Shown here in pieces: positions 1 to 5,975 of a stretch of DNA of 10,395 bases. The notes under the pieces are model-generated. The model was given only the letters and a program-made list of their open reading frames with translations, was not told where the DNA came from and did no database searches. The position numbers and the translations under genes are program-made. Numbering within the stretch: position 1 is the first letter of the stretch; every line of letters begins with the position of its first letter. Origin of the DNA: an uncultured Clostridiaceae bacterium (lineage in GTDB: Bacteria; Bacillota; Clostridia; Lachnospirales; Lachnospiraceae); the NCBI GenBank assembly GCA_947175805.1, contig CAMWOF010000060.1:1-10395 (forward strand). The letters run 5' to 3'.

Positions 1-18
1 AAATGAGGGCATTACATA

Positions 19-47
19 ATTATAGGAATATATGGAAAAAATGTCAA
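19..47 (-). promoter_or_regulatory. Divergent consensus sigma-A promoter, reading left out of the window
   Basis: Read on the minus strand, TTGACA lies at 47-42 and TATAAT at 24-19, separated by exactly 17 bases (25-41). Both hexamers match the housekeeping sigma-A consensus at every position. Transcription would start near position 12 and leave the window at its left edge, so a divergent gene or RNA is predicted there. No coding sequence for it is visible inside the window. Confidence 0.75.
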
Positions 48-205
48 CTTCTACAGTCAAAGCGTCTGCACAGCGCAGGTATAAAAGCGGCGGGTATTGT
101 GCATTGTCAACAATAAAGAATAAAAAAAAGAAAATCTTTCGTGCTTTTTGCGCTTTTGATTAAAAAATCTTAAGAAAATAGAAGAAAATAGAAGTATCTT
201 ATTGC
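48..205. other. AT-rich divergent intergenic region
   Basis: This stretch lies between two back-to-back promoters and holds no plausible gene. It is A/T-rich and has several A-runs (122-129, 162-167, 175-178, 185-188). I see no RNA gene, riboswitch or convincing operator palindrome. The sequence GTCAAC occurs twice, near 43-48 and 106-111, but the first copy is part of the minus-strand -35 hexamer, so this is probably coincidence. Confidence 0.6.
172..191. repeat. Two tandem copies of a 10-bp A-tract unit
   Basis: The unit AAGAAAATAG is present twice in direct tandem (172-181 and 182-191) and is followed by a partial third copy (AAG). The A-tracts are phased at 10 bp, close to one helical turn. 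They end about 15 bp upstream of the -35 hexamer at 206. This is where an UP element or curved DNA would stimulate transcription; that role is inferred. Confidence 0.6.
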
Positions 206-234
206 TTGACATTTCTATAAACCGGGGCTATAAT
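206..234 (+). promoter_or_regulatory. Consensus sigma-A promoter of the Ig-like surface protein gene
   Basis: TTGACA at 206-211 and TATAAT at 229-234 are separated by exactly 17 bases, a perfect sigma-A consensus arrangement. The predicted transcription start is about 241. That leaves a short leader of about 44 nt before the ATG at 285 and rules out translation from the earlier in-frame ATG at 240. The strength fits the extreme codon bias of the gene it drives. Confidence 0.88.
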
Positions 235-270
235 CGTAAATGCATGAAAAAACTATATCAAGAAAAAAAT

Positions 271-275
271 GGAGG
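271..275 (+). promoter_or_regulatory. Ribosome binding site that fixes the start at 285
   Basis: GGAGG sits 9 bases upstream of ATG 285. The alternative in-frame ATG at 240 has no such site and lies at or before the predicted transcription start. Confidence 0.85.
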
Positions 276-284
276 TTTGAGTTT

Positions 285-1775
285 ATGAAAAACATCAAGA
301 AGCTCGGTGCATTAGTGTTATCTGCTGCTATGGCTGCTTCATTGGTGATGGTTTCACCAGCACCTGTAGATGCTGCAAAGAATAAGGTTACGATTACAGC
401 GCCTACAAAGAAGAGTACATATACAGTAACACGCAATGCAAAGAACAAGACAATTACCCTGAAGTACAAGGCAAGCGGCAGTGCTGTTAAGTCCGTAAAG
501 GTTACTTCCTCTAACACAAAGGTTGTTAGCGTAAAGAAGGGTGCCAGCAAGACAAAGGCAACTTTGACGGTTAAGGCAGGCGGTACTGCTACAATTACAG
601 TAAAGGCTACTTATAAGACCGGCAAGACTGCAAGTTCTCAGTTAAAGATTAAGGTAACGCAGAAGGCTACCAAGGTTTCTGAGAATGTTGCCAAGGCATA
701 CAAGGTAAGCGGCGCTTATCTGATTCCGAAGGGAAAGACAAAGACCCTTACTCCGGTATTTACACCGGCAAGCACTTCAAACAAGAATGTTACATATAAG
801 ACTTCAAATAAGAAGGTACTTACAGTAACCAAGAAGGGTGTTGTAAAGGCAGTTGGCGCAGCAGGCAAGACCGCTACGATTACCATGACTGCAAAGGACG
901 GCTCTAAGAAGTCTGTAAAGGTTAAGTTTAAGATTGTAAATCCTGCAAGCAAGGTTGTTTTAAATGACGGCAAGGACATTGAGCTGACTGTAGGACAGAA
1001 GTCAGAGGCTCTCTCTGTTAAGGTTGAGAACAAGAGCAAGAAGAATACTTGCGATCAGGTTGCATTCACATCTTCTAATACAAAGATTGCTAAGGTTAGT
1101 GCTAAGGGTGTTGTAACTGCAGTTGCCGAGGGTACGGCAAAGATTACTGCAACAGCAAAGGACGGCTCTAACAAGAAGGCTACCATCACTGTAACTGTTA
1201 AGCCGGAGCCGGCAAAGACTACGGTTGTTAAGGTAAAGGCTGGCGCTAAGGCTACCATGTCCCTGACAACGAAGGATGCTAAGACTTTATTAGACGAGCT
1301 TGAGGCTGCTGCTAAGCTCTGCAAGGATGAGTTAGATAAGTTAAAGAATAAGACAATGACCTTCACTGTAAACGACAAGGCATATGTAGTGAAGTATGAC
1401 GCAGGTGTTATTTCATATGCAGATGCAACTGGTGCTGCAGTAACAAAGGAGACGATCATTGCAAAGGCTGCTGACAAGAAGGCAAGCTTTACGGTTGTAA
1501 GCGAGGAGGCTGCTGATATCTTAGCGGTTGCAGAGGCTATTCAGAATAAGAAGCTTGCAGTAAACGCTGCTGCTTCCATTACACTGGAGAACGGTACTGC
1601 AAAGGCTACCATTTCTGATATCAAGTTAGGCGGCGAGGCTGAGTACTCTACATTCAAGGATGGAGATACCGTAGTTCAGATGCGTCTGGAGAACGGCACA
1701 ATCGTTGTTGTAGGTGAGGGTACACTTTCACCGGTATTTGAGATGATGAAGTCTGCAGGTATTGTTGAGTACTAA
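285..1775 (+). CDS. Secreted Lys-rich protein with Ig-like (Big_2-type) repeats
   Basis: This is a 496-residue exported protein. Residues 1-30 form a signal peptide (MKNIKK, then a hydrophobic Ala/Leu stretch, cleavage likely after VDA). Three consecutive Ig-like bacterial domains of the Big_2 style follow at about 31-126, 127-219 and 220-311. Each carries the recurrent pattern of a TSSNTK- or TSNKK-like turn, a K.GVV.AV-like strand and a final T.TVK-like strand. Residues 312-496 form a different C-terminal region that I do not recognise. There is no LPXTG motif, SLH domain or membrane anchor, so the mode of surface retention is unclear. The protein is about 17% Lys (roughly 83) with only two Arg, and is probably strongly basic. 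Lys is AAG everywhere except codon 2, and Glu appears to be only GAG, unlike the neighbours, indicating high expression. It is likely an abundant surface or secreted structural protein; the exact role is unknown. The start is set by the promoter and the RBS. Confidence 0.85.
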   Translation: MKNIKKLGALVLSAAMAASLVMVSPAPVDAAKNKVTITAPTKKSTYTVTRNAKNKTITLKYKASGSAVKSVKVTSSNTKVVSVKKGASKTKATLTVKAGGTATITVKATYKTGKTASSQLKIKVTQKATKVSENVAKAYKVSGAYLIPKGKTKTLTPVFTPASTSNKNVTYKTSNKKVLTVTKKGVVKAVGAAGKTATITMTAKDGSKKSVKVKFKIVNPASKVVLNDGKDIELTVGQKSEALSVKVENKSKKNTCDQVAFTSSNTKIAKVSAKGVVTAVAEGTAKITATAKDGSNKKATITVTVKPEPAKTTVVKVKAGAKATMSLTTKDAKTLLDELEAAAKLCKDELDKLKNKTMTFTVNDKAYVVKYDAGVISYADATGAAVTKETIIAKAADKKASFTVVSEEAADILAVAEAIQNKKLAVNAAASITLENGTAKATISDIKLGGEAEYSTFKDGDTVVQMRLENGTIVVVGEGTLSPVFEMMKSAGIVEY

Positions 1776-1810
1776 GATACATTATCTTATAAAAGATGCT
1801 TAGACATTAT

Positions 1811-1850
1811 AGTGGGGCTGTTACATATATCGTGACAGCCCCATTTACAT
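1811..1850 (+). terminator. Strong hairpin after the surface protein gene, probable terminator
   Basis: GGGGCTGTTAC (1814-1824) pairs with GTGACAGCCCC (1832-1842), giving an 11-bp stem with one G-U wobble and a 7-nt AT-rich loop. The stem can extend by three weaker pairs at its base. The downstream tract (ATTTACATG) is T-containing but not a clean T-run, so termination efficiency is uncertain. It lies 36 bp after the stop codon and no gene separates them. A weak AT-rich hairpin also overlaps the stop codon (1773-1789). Confidence 0.7.
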
Positions 1851-1909
1851 GTTGATTTGTGCCGGAGAGGTTTCTTGCTATGAGAGAGAATCTCAGGCTT
1901 TGTGTTATT

Positions 1910-1938
1910 TTGACCTGCCAATTAAAAAAATATATGCT
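1910..1938 (+). promoter_or_regulatory. Candidate promoter for the membrane protein gene
   Basis: TTGACC (1910-1915) is followed after 17 bases by TATGCT (1933-1938). That is five of six matches at -35 and four of six at -10. It would start transcription near 1945, about 50 nt before the gene. The -10 region lies inside the left arm of a hairpin (1924-1963), so the same bases have two possible readings. This is the best promoter candidate for the rightward gene set, but it is far from certain. Confidence 0.4.
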
Positions 1939-1963
1939 GCATTGCCGGCAGATGTATTTTTTT
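1924..1963 (+). terminator. AT-rich hairpin ending in T7, possible second terminator
   Basis: Seven A (1924-1930) pair with seven T (1957-1963). The pairing continues through TATAT/ATGTA with one wobble. After a bulged G at 1936, CTGC (1937-1940) pairs with GCAG (1948-1951) around a 7-nt loop. An A-run before and a T-run after the stem is typical of a bidirectional intrinsic terminator, although the GC core is short. It could back up the hairpin at 1814-1842. Confidence 0.35.
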
Positions 1964-1983
1964 AGCGGACAGGGCTCATAAAA

Positions 1984-1989
1984 AAGGAA
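1984..1989 (+). promoter_or_regulatory. Ribosome binding site favouring ATG 1996 over GTG 1993
   Basis: AAGGAA is 6 bases from ATG 1996 but only 3 bases from the preceding in-frame GTG at 1993. ATG 1996 is therefore the better start. Confidence 0.6.
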
Positions 1990-1995
1990 ATCGTG

Positions 1996-3549
1996 ATGAA
2001 GCATAAAAATAAAATTAGAAATTGCATAATGTCTGTGTGCCTGGTGGGGATGGCTGTATTATTCACGGCAGTGCCGGTGCTTGCCGGAGATATCAACGGA
2101 AATGAGGCGCGGGTGATTGCTGTCGCCAGCGGTACCTTTGAGTACAACGGGGAGACTTATCGGGCACAGGACTCTTATATCAGCCAGCTTAAGGCATATC
2201 TGTCATCGGATGATGTGGATTTAACTGCAGAACAGGCGGACAAGGTTATCAGTGAGATATACGGTAACGTCGCAGAGGGTGTGGAGTCAGGTTATCTGTA
2301 TAAGGTTTCCGGCGATGGGGAGGATACCACAGAGGAGACAACAGAAAATACGGAGACCACCACGGAGGAAGAGACAGAAGAGGAGACAGAGGAAACTACC
2401 GAGCCGGCTGCCGCCACGTCTGATGTGCAGGCAACAACGACGGAGACGGTAATTGAGCAGGTGGACGAGCAGGATGCGCTCGGAACACTCGTCTATGATG
2501 AAGAACAAAACGCTATGATTTATTACAGTCCATCGTCAGGGCAGGGCATCCGACTTCCGTCCATTGAGTATCCCGGAGAGGTGGCGAGGTATAACCGTGG
2601 CGTGTTTACAATACAGCTTGTATTTTCCACCGTTCTTTTGCTGCTGTTGCTGCTGCTTTTGCTTGCAAAATGCTTTCCGGGGCAAAAAAAGAAGCGCAGC
2701 AGAGCACACAGTAAATATTATGTGAATCATAAGAGACGAAAACAGATACGTTACATTGTAGGTTATGTATTCACGGTGCTGCTTGCCCTGCAGCTTGGTG
2801 CAGGTTTTCTGCTGGTTGGCGTGCGAACCAGTCTGTTTCGGAATGCCTTCGTACAGGACCATTTGACATCCAGCGGGTATTACAGATATATTTATGATAC
2901 GATGATGGACAATCTTTCTGAGGAGCTTTCCGCACTTCCGGAGGAAGCGGTGGATACGATGTTGGAGCCAATGACCTACGAGAGGTTTTTGGGTGTGGCC
3001 AAGTCCATGGTGCAGGCGAGCTTAGAGGGGTCGGAGTCTGTTTTTTCTGCTAATTCTTTGGAAGAGAAGTTTACCGAGAAGATTGCCGAAGTGGATTTGC
3101 CGGAGCCGGTTTCCACATATATTAAGGAGGCGGCTATCACAAATATGGAAAGCTATACGAAGGATGTAATCGGTTCCAGCATTTATGGAATCCGTCTCAG
3201 CATGAATGACATTTTACGGGGAAATCTGCTGCTTTATTTTGTGAACATGATTAGTATGATGGTAATTCTTGTTGCCATGGACAGGTATCGGCACAGAGGT
3301 GTCAGGTATATCAGCAGGGCATGTATTGCCGGAGCCGGCTTGGTAATTTTGCTTTCCGGTGGGCTTTTGGTGTGGAAGCCGTATACAAGACTTCGCATGA
3401 ACCCGGAATATCTGTTTTTATTTATTGTAGACTATCTGCAGCGGGGAATGGTAATCACATTTGTTGTGGGTATTATAGGGATTATGGCAGGCATCTGTCT
3501 GTATTTTTTGATGAAACTGTTAAGGCAGAGAAAGATTGCGGAAACATAG
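1996..3549 (+). CDS. Unrecognised exported membrane protein with Thr/Glu-rich linker and five membrane segments
   Basis: I do not recognise this 517-residue protein. Residues 1-30 look like a signal peptide (MKHKNKIRN, then a hydrophobic core, cleavage after VLA). A secreted region follows at 31-105. A low-complexity Thr/Glu linker spans about 108-136. Hydrophobic segments lie at about 203-226 (including ten consecutive Leu, 214-223), 253-276, 408-428, 439-459 and 484-506. Basic clusters KKKRSR and HKRRK (231-249), DRYRHRGVR (428-436) and the C-terminal KLLRQRK mark the cytoplasmic sides. The predicted topology is N-terminal domain outside, a second external domain of about 130 residues (277-407, acidic and helical-looking) and C-terminus inside. 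It lies between an abundant surface protein and the polysaccharide genes, on the same strand as both, with 78 nt before cpsB. A cell-envelope role is likely by topology and context only; no catalytic motif was seen. Confidence 0.75.
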   Translation: MKHKNKIRNCIMSVCLVGMAVLFTAVPVLAGDINGNEARVIAVASGTFEYNGETYRAQDSYISQLKAYLSSDDVDLTAEQADKVISEIYGNVAEGVESGYLYKVSGDGEDTTEETTENTETTTEEETEEETEETTEPAAATSDVQATTTETVIEQVDEQDALGTLVYDEEQNAMIYYSPSSGQGIRLPSIEYPGEVARYNRGVFTIQLVFSTVLLLLLLLLLLAKCFPGQKKKRSRAHSKYYVNHKRRKQIRYIVGYVFTVLLALQLGAGFLLVGVRTSLFRNAFVQDHLTSSGYYRYIYDTMMDNLSEELSALPEEAVDTMLEPMTYERFLGVAKSMVQASLEGSESVFSANSLEEKFTEKIAEVDLPEPVSTYIKEAAITNMESYTKDVIGSSIYGIRLSMNDILRGNLLLYFVNMISMMVILVAMDRYRHRGVRYISRACIAGAGLVILLSGGLLVWKPYTRLRMNPEYLFLFIVDYLQRGMVITFVVGIIGIMAGICLYFLMKLLRQRKIAET

Positions 3550-3627
3550 GTGCACTGCACGTTCAATGAAGTGTTATATTTTGTTGGGTAATGTGCATGC
3601 TATTGTCTGTGATTAGGAGAGATAATT

Positions 3628-4350
3628 ATGTATGTTTTGGATATGCATTGCCATATCCTGCCGGGAGTAGATGACGGTGCAAAGGATGAAGCAATGTCCA
3701 TGGAGATGCTGGGTATCGCCTATAGTCAGGGGATACGGAAAATGATACTCACCCCTCATTACTATGTAGGGAAAAATAAATATAAGGCAGTAGATTTTCG
3801 TAGGATATTCTCGGATTTTGCGCCGAAAGCGAATATAAAGTATCCGGATTTGGAGCTGTATTTGGGAAACGAAATTTATTATACGAAGGGTGCATTAGAT
3901 GAGGTCAGAGCTGGTAATATTTGCACAATGGCCGATACAAAGTATGTTTTGATTGAATTTTCTCCAAGAGTTTCGTATAATGAGTTGTATGGTGCTGTGC
4001 GGGAATTTGTGCAGGGCAGATACCGTCCTGTTATTGCTCATGTGGAGCGGTATCAGTGCCTGACCAGGCAGCTTGACCGCATTGCAGAGCTTACGGAGAA
4101 TGGTGCATATCTCCAGATGAATGCAGACAGTATGACGGGCAGTATGTTTGACGGACAGACGAAGTGGTGCAGAAAACTGGTGACAGAGGGTTATATCAGC
4201 GTTATCGGTACGGATGCGCACAATCTGGATGACCGGGCGCCCTATGTGCAGCAGACGATAGAATGGATGCGAAAGAAGCTGGATGCAGAGAGCATGGAGA
4301 TGATGCTTCATGGAAACGGAGAGCTTATGTTAGAGAATAAGTATCTGTAG
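3628..4350 (+). CDS. cpsB: Tyrosine-protein phosphatase, PHP family (CpsB/YwqE-type)
   Basis: This 240-residue protein is a manganese-dependent phosphotyrosine phosphatase of the PHP fold, the enzyme that dephosphorylates the capsule BY-kinase and its substrates in Gram-positive bacteria. Family motifs are visible in order: DMHCHILPGVDDG (5-17, metal ligands H7 and H9), LTPHYY (H44), GNEIYY (E82), IEFSPR (109-114), IAHVERY (H138, with E140 and R141) and GTDAHN (194-199, D196 and H198). The length fits the family's usual 240-260. The start is supported by AGGAGA (3615-3620) 7 bases upstream. Its position directly before cpsC and cpsD matches the conserved phosphoregulatory order of capsule and exopolysaccharide loci. 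All metal-binding motifs look intact, so it is probably active. Confidence 0.93.
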   Translation: MYVLDMHCHILPGVDDGAKDEAMSMEMLGIAYSQGIRKMILTPHYYVGKNKYKAVDFRRIFSDFAPKANIKYPDLELYLGNEIYYTKGALDEVRAGNICTMADTKYVLIEFSPRVSYNELYGAVREFVQGRYRPVIAHVERYQCLTRQLDRIAELTENGAYLQMNADSMTGSMFDGQTKWCRKLVTEGYISVIGTDAHNLDDRAPYVQQTIEWMRKKLDAESMEMMLHGNGELMLENKYL

Positions 4351-4424
4351 TTCAGGGTATTTTACATGAGGTCTGTATACGCATGTATGTGGAGCACGGT
4401 GAAATACAGAAAATACAAAAAAGA

Positions 4425-4430
4425 AAGAGG
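4425..4430 (+). promoter_or_regulatory. Ribosome binding site favouring ATG 4437 for cpsC
   Basis: AAGAGG is 6 bases upstream of ATG 4437. The longer in-frame start at 4383 has only a GAGG 11 bases away. It would also add an 18-residue very basic N-terminus that is unusual before the Wzz domain. Confidence 0.55.
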
Positions 4431-4436
4431 AAGGCT

Positions 4437-5195
4437 ATGGAACAGCGTTACGAGCAAGATGAAATTGAAATTGATTTAAGGGAGATAATTTTTACGCTAT
4501 TATCCAGAATATGGATTCTGATTGGCACTACGGTGGCGGGTGCGGTGATTGCGGTATTGATTACAACACTGTGTATCACACCAATGTATTCGTCCACGGC
4601 ATCGCTTTATATCATATCGAAATCTACCACCCTTACATCTTTGACGGATATTCAACTGGGGAGCCAGCTTACCCAGGATTATATGGTAATTGCCAAGAGC
4701 CGAAAGGTGATTGAGCAGGTGATTGAGGAACTGGAGCTTGACGAAACCTATGAACAGTTTCTTGGCAGGATTTCACTTTATAACGAGAACAATACCCGTG
4801 TTTTGTCCCTGACAATCCAGGACGCTGATCCTTACATGGCGAAAACCATTGTGGACAAATATGCAGATGTGACGGCAAGGGAAACGGCAGAGATTATGGA
4901 GACCAGCCTTCCGCATGACATTGACAAGGGTGTAGTGGCAAAAAATCCGGTGAGTCCAAGCCTCAAGAGGAATGTATTAATTGGCGCTTTTTTGGGATTT
5001 CTTTTGTCAGCGGGAATCATAATTGTAATGCACCTGTTAAATGATGCGGTTCAGGGTGCAGAGGATGCAGAGAAGTATCTGGGACTTACGAATCTTGGAA
5101 ATATTCCTGTCTATGAATCAGCGAATAAGAGCGGTAAAAAGAATACAAAAAGACGAAGCCATAAAAGCAGCGGCAAGGAAAAGAAAGCATCTTAG
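4437..5195 (+). CDS. cpsC: Wzz/CpsC-type chain-length determinant and BY-kinase activator
   Basis: This 252-residue membrane protein is the modulator of the neighbouring tyrosine kinase and controls polysaccharide chain length. The N-terminus has the typical EIDLREI motif (11-17) just before the first membrane segment (about 25-47). An external region of about 130 residues follows and includes the usual SSTASLYI strand. The proline-containing motif NPVSPSLKRN (170-179) immediately precedes the second membrane segment (180-201), as in the Wzz family. The short cytoplasmic tail carries EDAEKYLGL...LGNIP (209-224), typical of activators of separate BY-kinases. It then has an unusually basic Lys/Arg/Ser extension (230-252). 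The kinase is a separate gene 45 nt downstream, the normal Gram-positive arrangement. The alternative start is ATG 4383 (270 residues). Confidence 0.9.
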   Translation: MEQRYEQDEIEIDLREIIFTLLSRIWILIGTTVAGAVIAVLITTLCITPMYSSTASLYIISKSTTLTSLTDIQLGSQLTQDYMVIAKSRKVIEQVIEELELDETYEQFLGRISLYNENNTRVLSLTIQDADPYMAKTIVDKYADVTARETAEIMETSLPHDIDKGVVAKNPVSPSLKRNVLIGAFLGFLLSAGIIIVMHLLNDAVQGAEDAEKYLGLTNLGNIPVYESANKSGKKNTKRRSHKSSGKEKKAS

Positions 5196-5240
5196 GCTGC
5201 AGCCCGGCAAAGGGCAATACAATTATAAGGAGAACAGGCT

Positions 5241-5975
5241 ATGAAGAAAGTATCCTATGAAAAATTGGATGAATTAGATTACAGGGCGAGAGAATCCTAC
5301 AAGGCGCTCCGTACCAATATACAGTTTTTAGGAGATGATATCCAGACCATTGCATTTACCTCGGCAACGCCGAATGAAGGGAAAAGCACAGTATCCTTTG
5401 AATTAGCGAAGACCTTCTGTGAGGACAGTAAAAGGGTATTGTATATAGATGCGGATATCCGTAAGTCCGTATTGCTGAACCGGCATGGCGTGGATACGGA
5501 GGTAAGTGGGCTGAGCCATTATCTTTCCGGTCAGAAGGAATTAAAGGATATTATTTATGAGACCAATATAGAAAATATGCACACCATTTTTACCGGGCAG
5601 GTGGCACCCAATCCCACAGAGTTGTTGGGAAACGCAAGATTTTCTGCCCTGCTTGCGCATGGCAAGGAGGAATATGATTATGTTATCATTGACTGTCCGC
5701 CCCTTGGCAGTGTCATTGATGCAGCGATTGTGGCAAAGCAGTGTGACGGTGCAGTGATTGTCATTGCCAGCAATACGGTGAGCTATAAGATTGTGCAGAA
5801 GGTGAAGCAGCAGTTGGAAAAGGCAGACTGCCGGATTCTGGGTACGATTATGAATAAGGTAGAGGTAGCGGGTAAAGGCTACTACGGTAAATATTACGGC
5901 AGGTATTACGGAAACTATTATGGGGAGTACGGAAACGATGAACAGGGAGAAAAGGCCGGAAATACAAAGGAATAG
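5241..5975 (+). CDS. cpsD: CpsD-type bacterial tyrosine kinase (BY-kinase)
   Basis: This 244-residue cytoplasmic kinase autophosphorylates on C-terminal tyrosines when activated by CpsC and is reset by CpsB. The conserved entry motif ESYKALRTNI lies at 18-27. The Walker A sequence SATPNEGKST is at 41-50 (K48), Walker A' VLYIDADIRK at 66-75 and Walker B YVIIDCPP at 147-154. The tail from 213 onward is a YYG-type repeat with nine Tyr (214, 215, 218, 219, 222, 223, 226, 227 and 230), far denser than the two to four Tyr common in this family. AAGGAGA (5227-5233) is 7 bases from the start. The 3' end overlaps the likely start of the next gene by 38 nt, suggesting translational coupling. Length and motifs are complete, so the enzyme should be active. 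Confidence 0.93.
   Translation: MKKVSYEKLDELDYRARESYKALRTNIQFLGDDIQTIAFTSATPNEGKSTVSFELAKTFCEDSKRVLYIDADIRKSVLLNRHGVDTEVSGLSHYLSGQKELKDIIYETNIENMHTIFTGQVAPNPTELLGNARFSALLAHGKEEYDYVIIDCPPLGSVIDAAIVAKQCDGAVIVIASNTVSYKIVQKVKQQLEKADCRILGTIMNKVEVAGKGYYGKYYGRYYGNYYGEYGNDEQGEKAGNTKE

Noticed and set aside
240..284. Longer start (ATG 240) for the Ig-like protein
   Set aside because: It lies at or before the predicted transcription start, has no ribosome binding site, and would bury the signal peptide behind a charged extension. ATG 285 has GGAGG at good spacing.
1055..1477. Open antisense frame of 140 codons inside the surface protein gene
   Set aside because: It is a shadow of strongly biased Lys/Ala/Thr codons on the other strand. 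It has no ribosome binding site, and its composition mirrors the sense gene.
1843..1995. Possible riboswitch or structured leader before the membrane protein gene
   Set aside because: Apart from the AT-rich hairpin and a short TGAGA/TCTCA pairing, I find no conserved core motif of a riboswitch class I know.
1807..2004. Minus-strand small frame across the intergenic region
   Set aside because: It runs through the two hairpins, shows no convincing ribosome binding site, and its product has no domain-like character.
3550..3606. GTGCACTGCAC palindrome and an extended -10-like TGCTATTGT before cpsB
   Set aside because: The palindrome leaves a 1-3 nt loop, and no -35 hexamer lies at proper spacing from the -10-like sequence. 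Neither is enough to call an operator or promoter.
4357..4407. GTATTTTAC pairing with GTGAAATAC around the possible upstream cpsC start
   Set aside because: Nine AT-rich pairs with a 33-nt loop are likely by chance, and no T-run follows.
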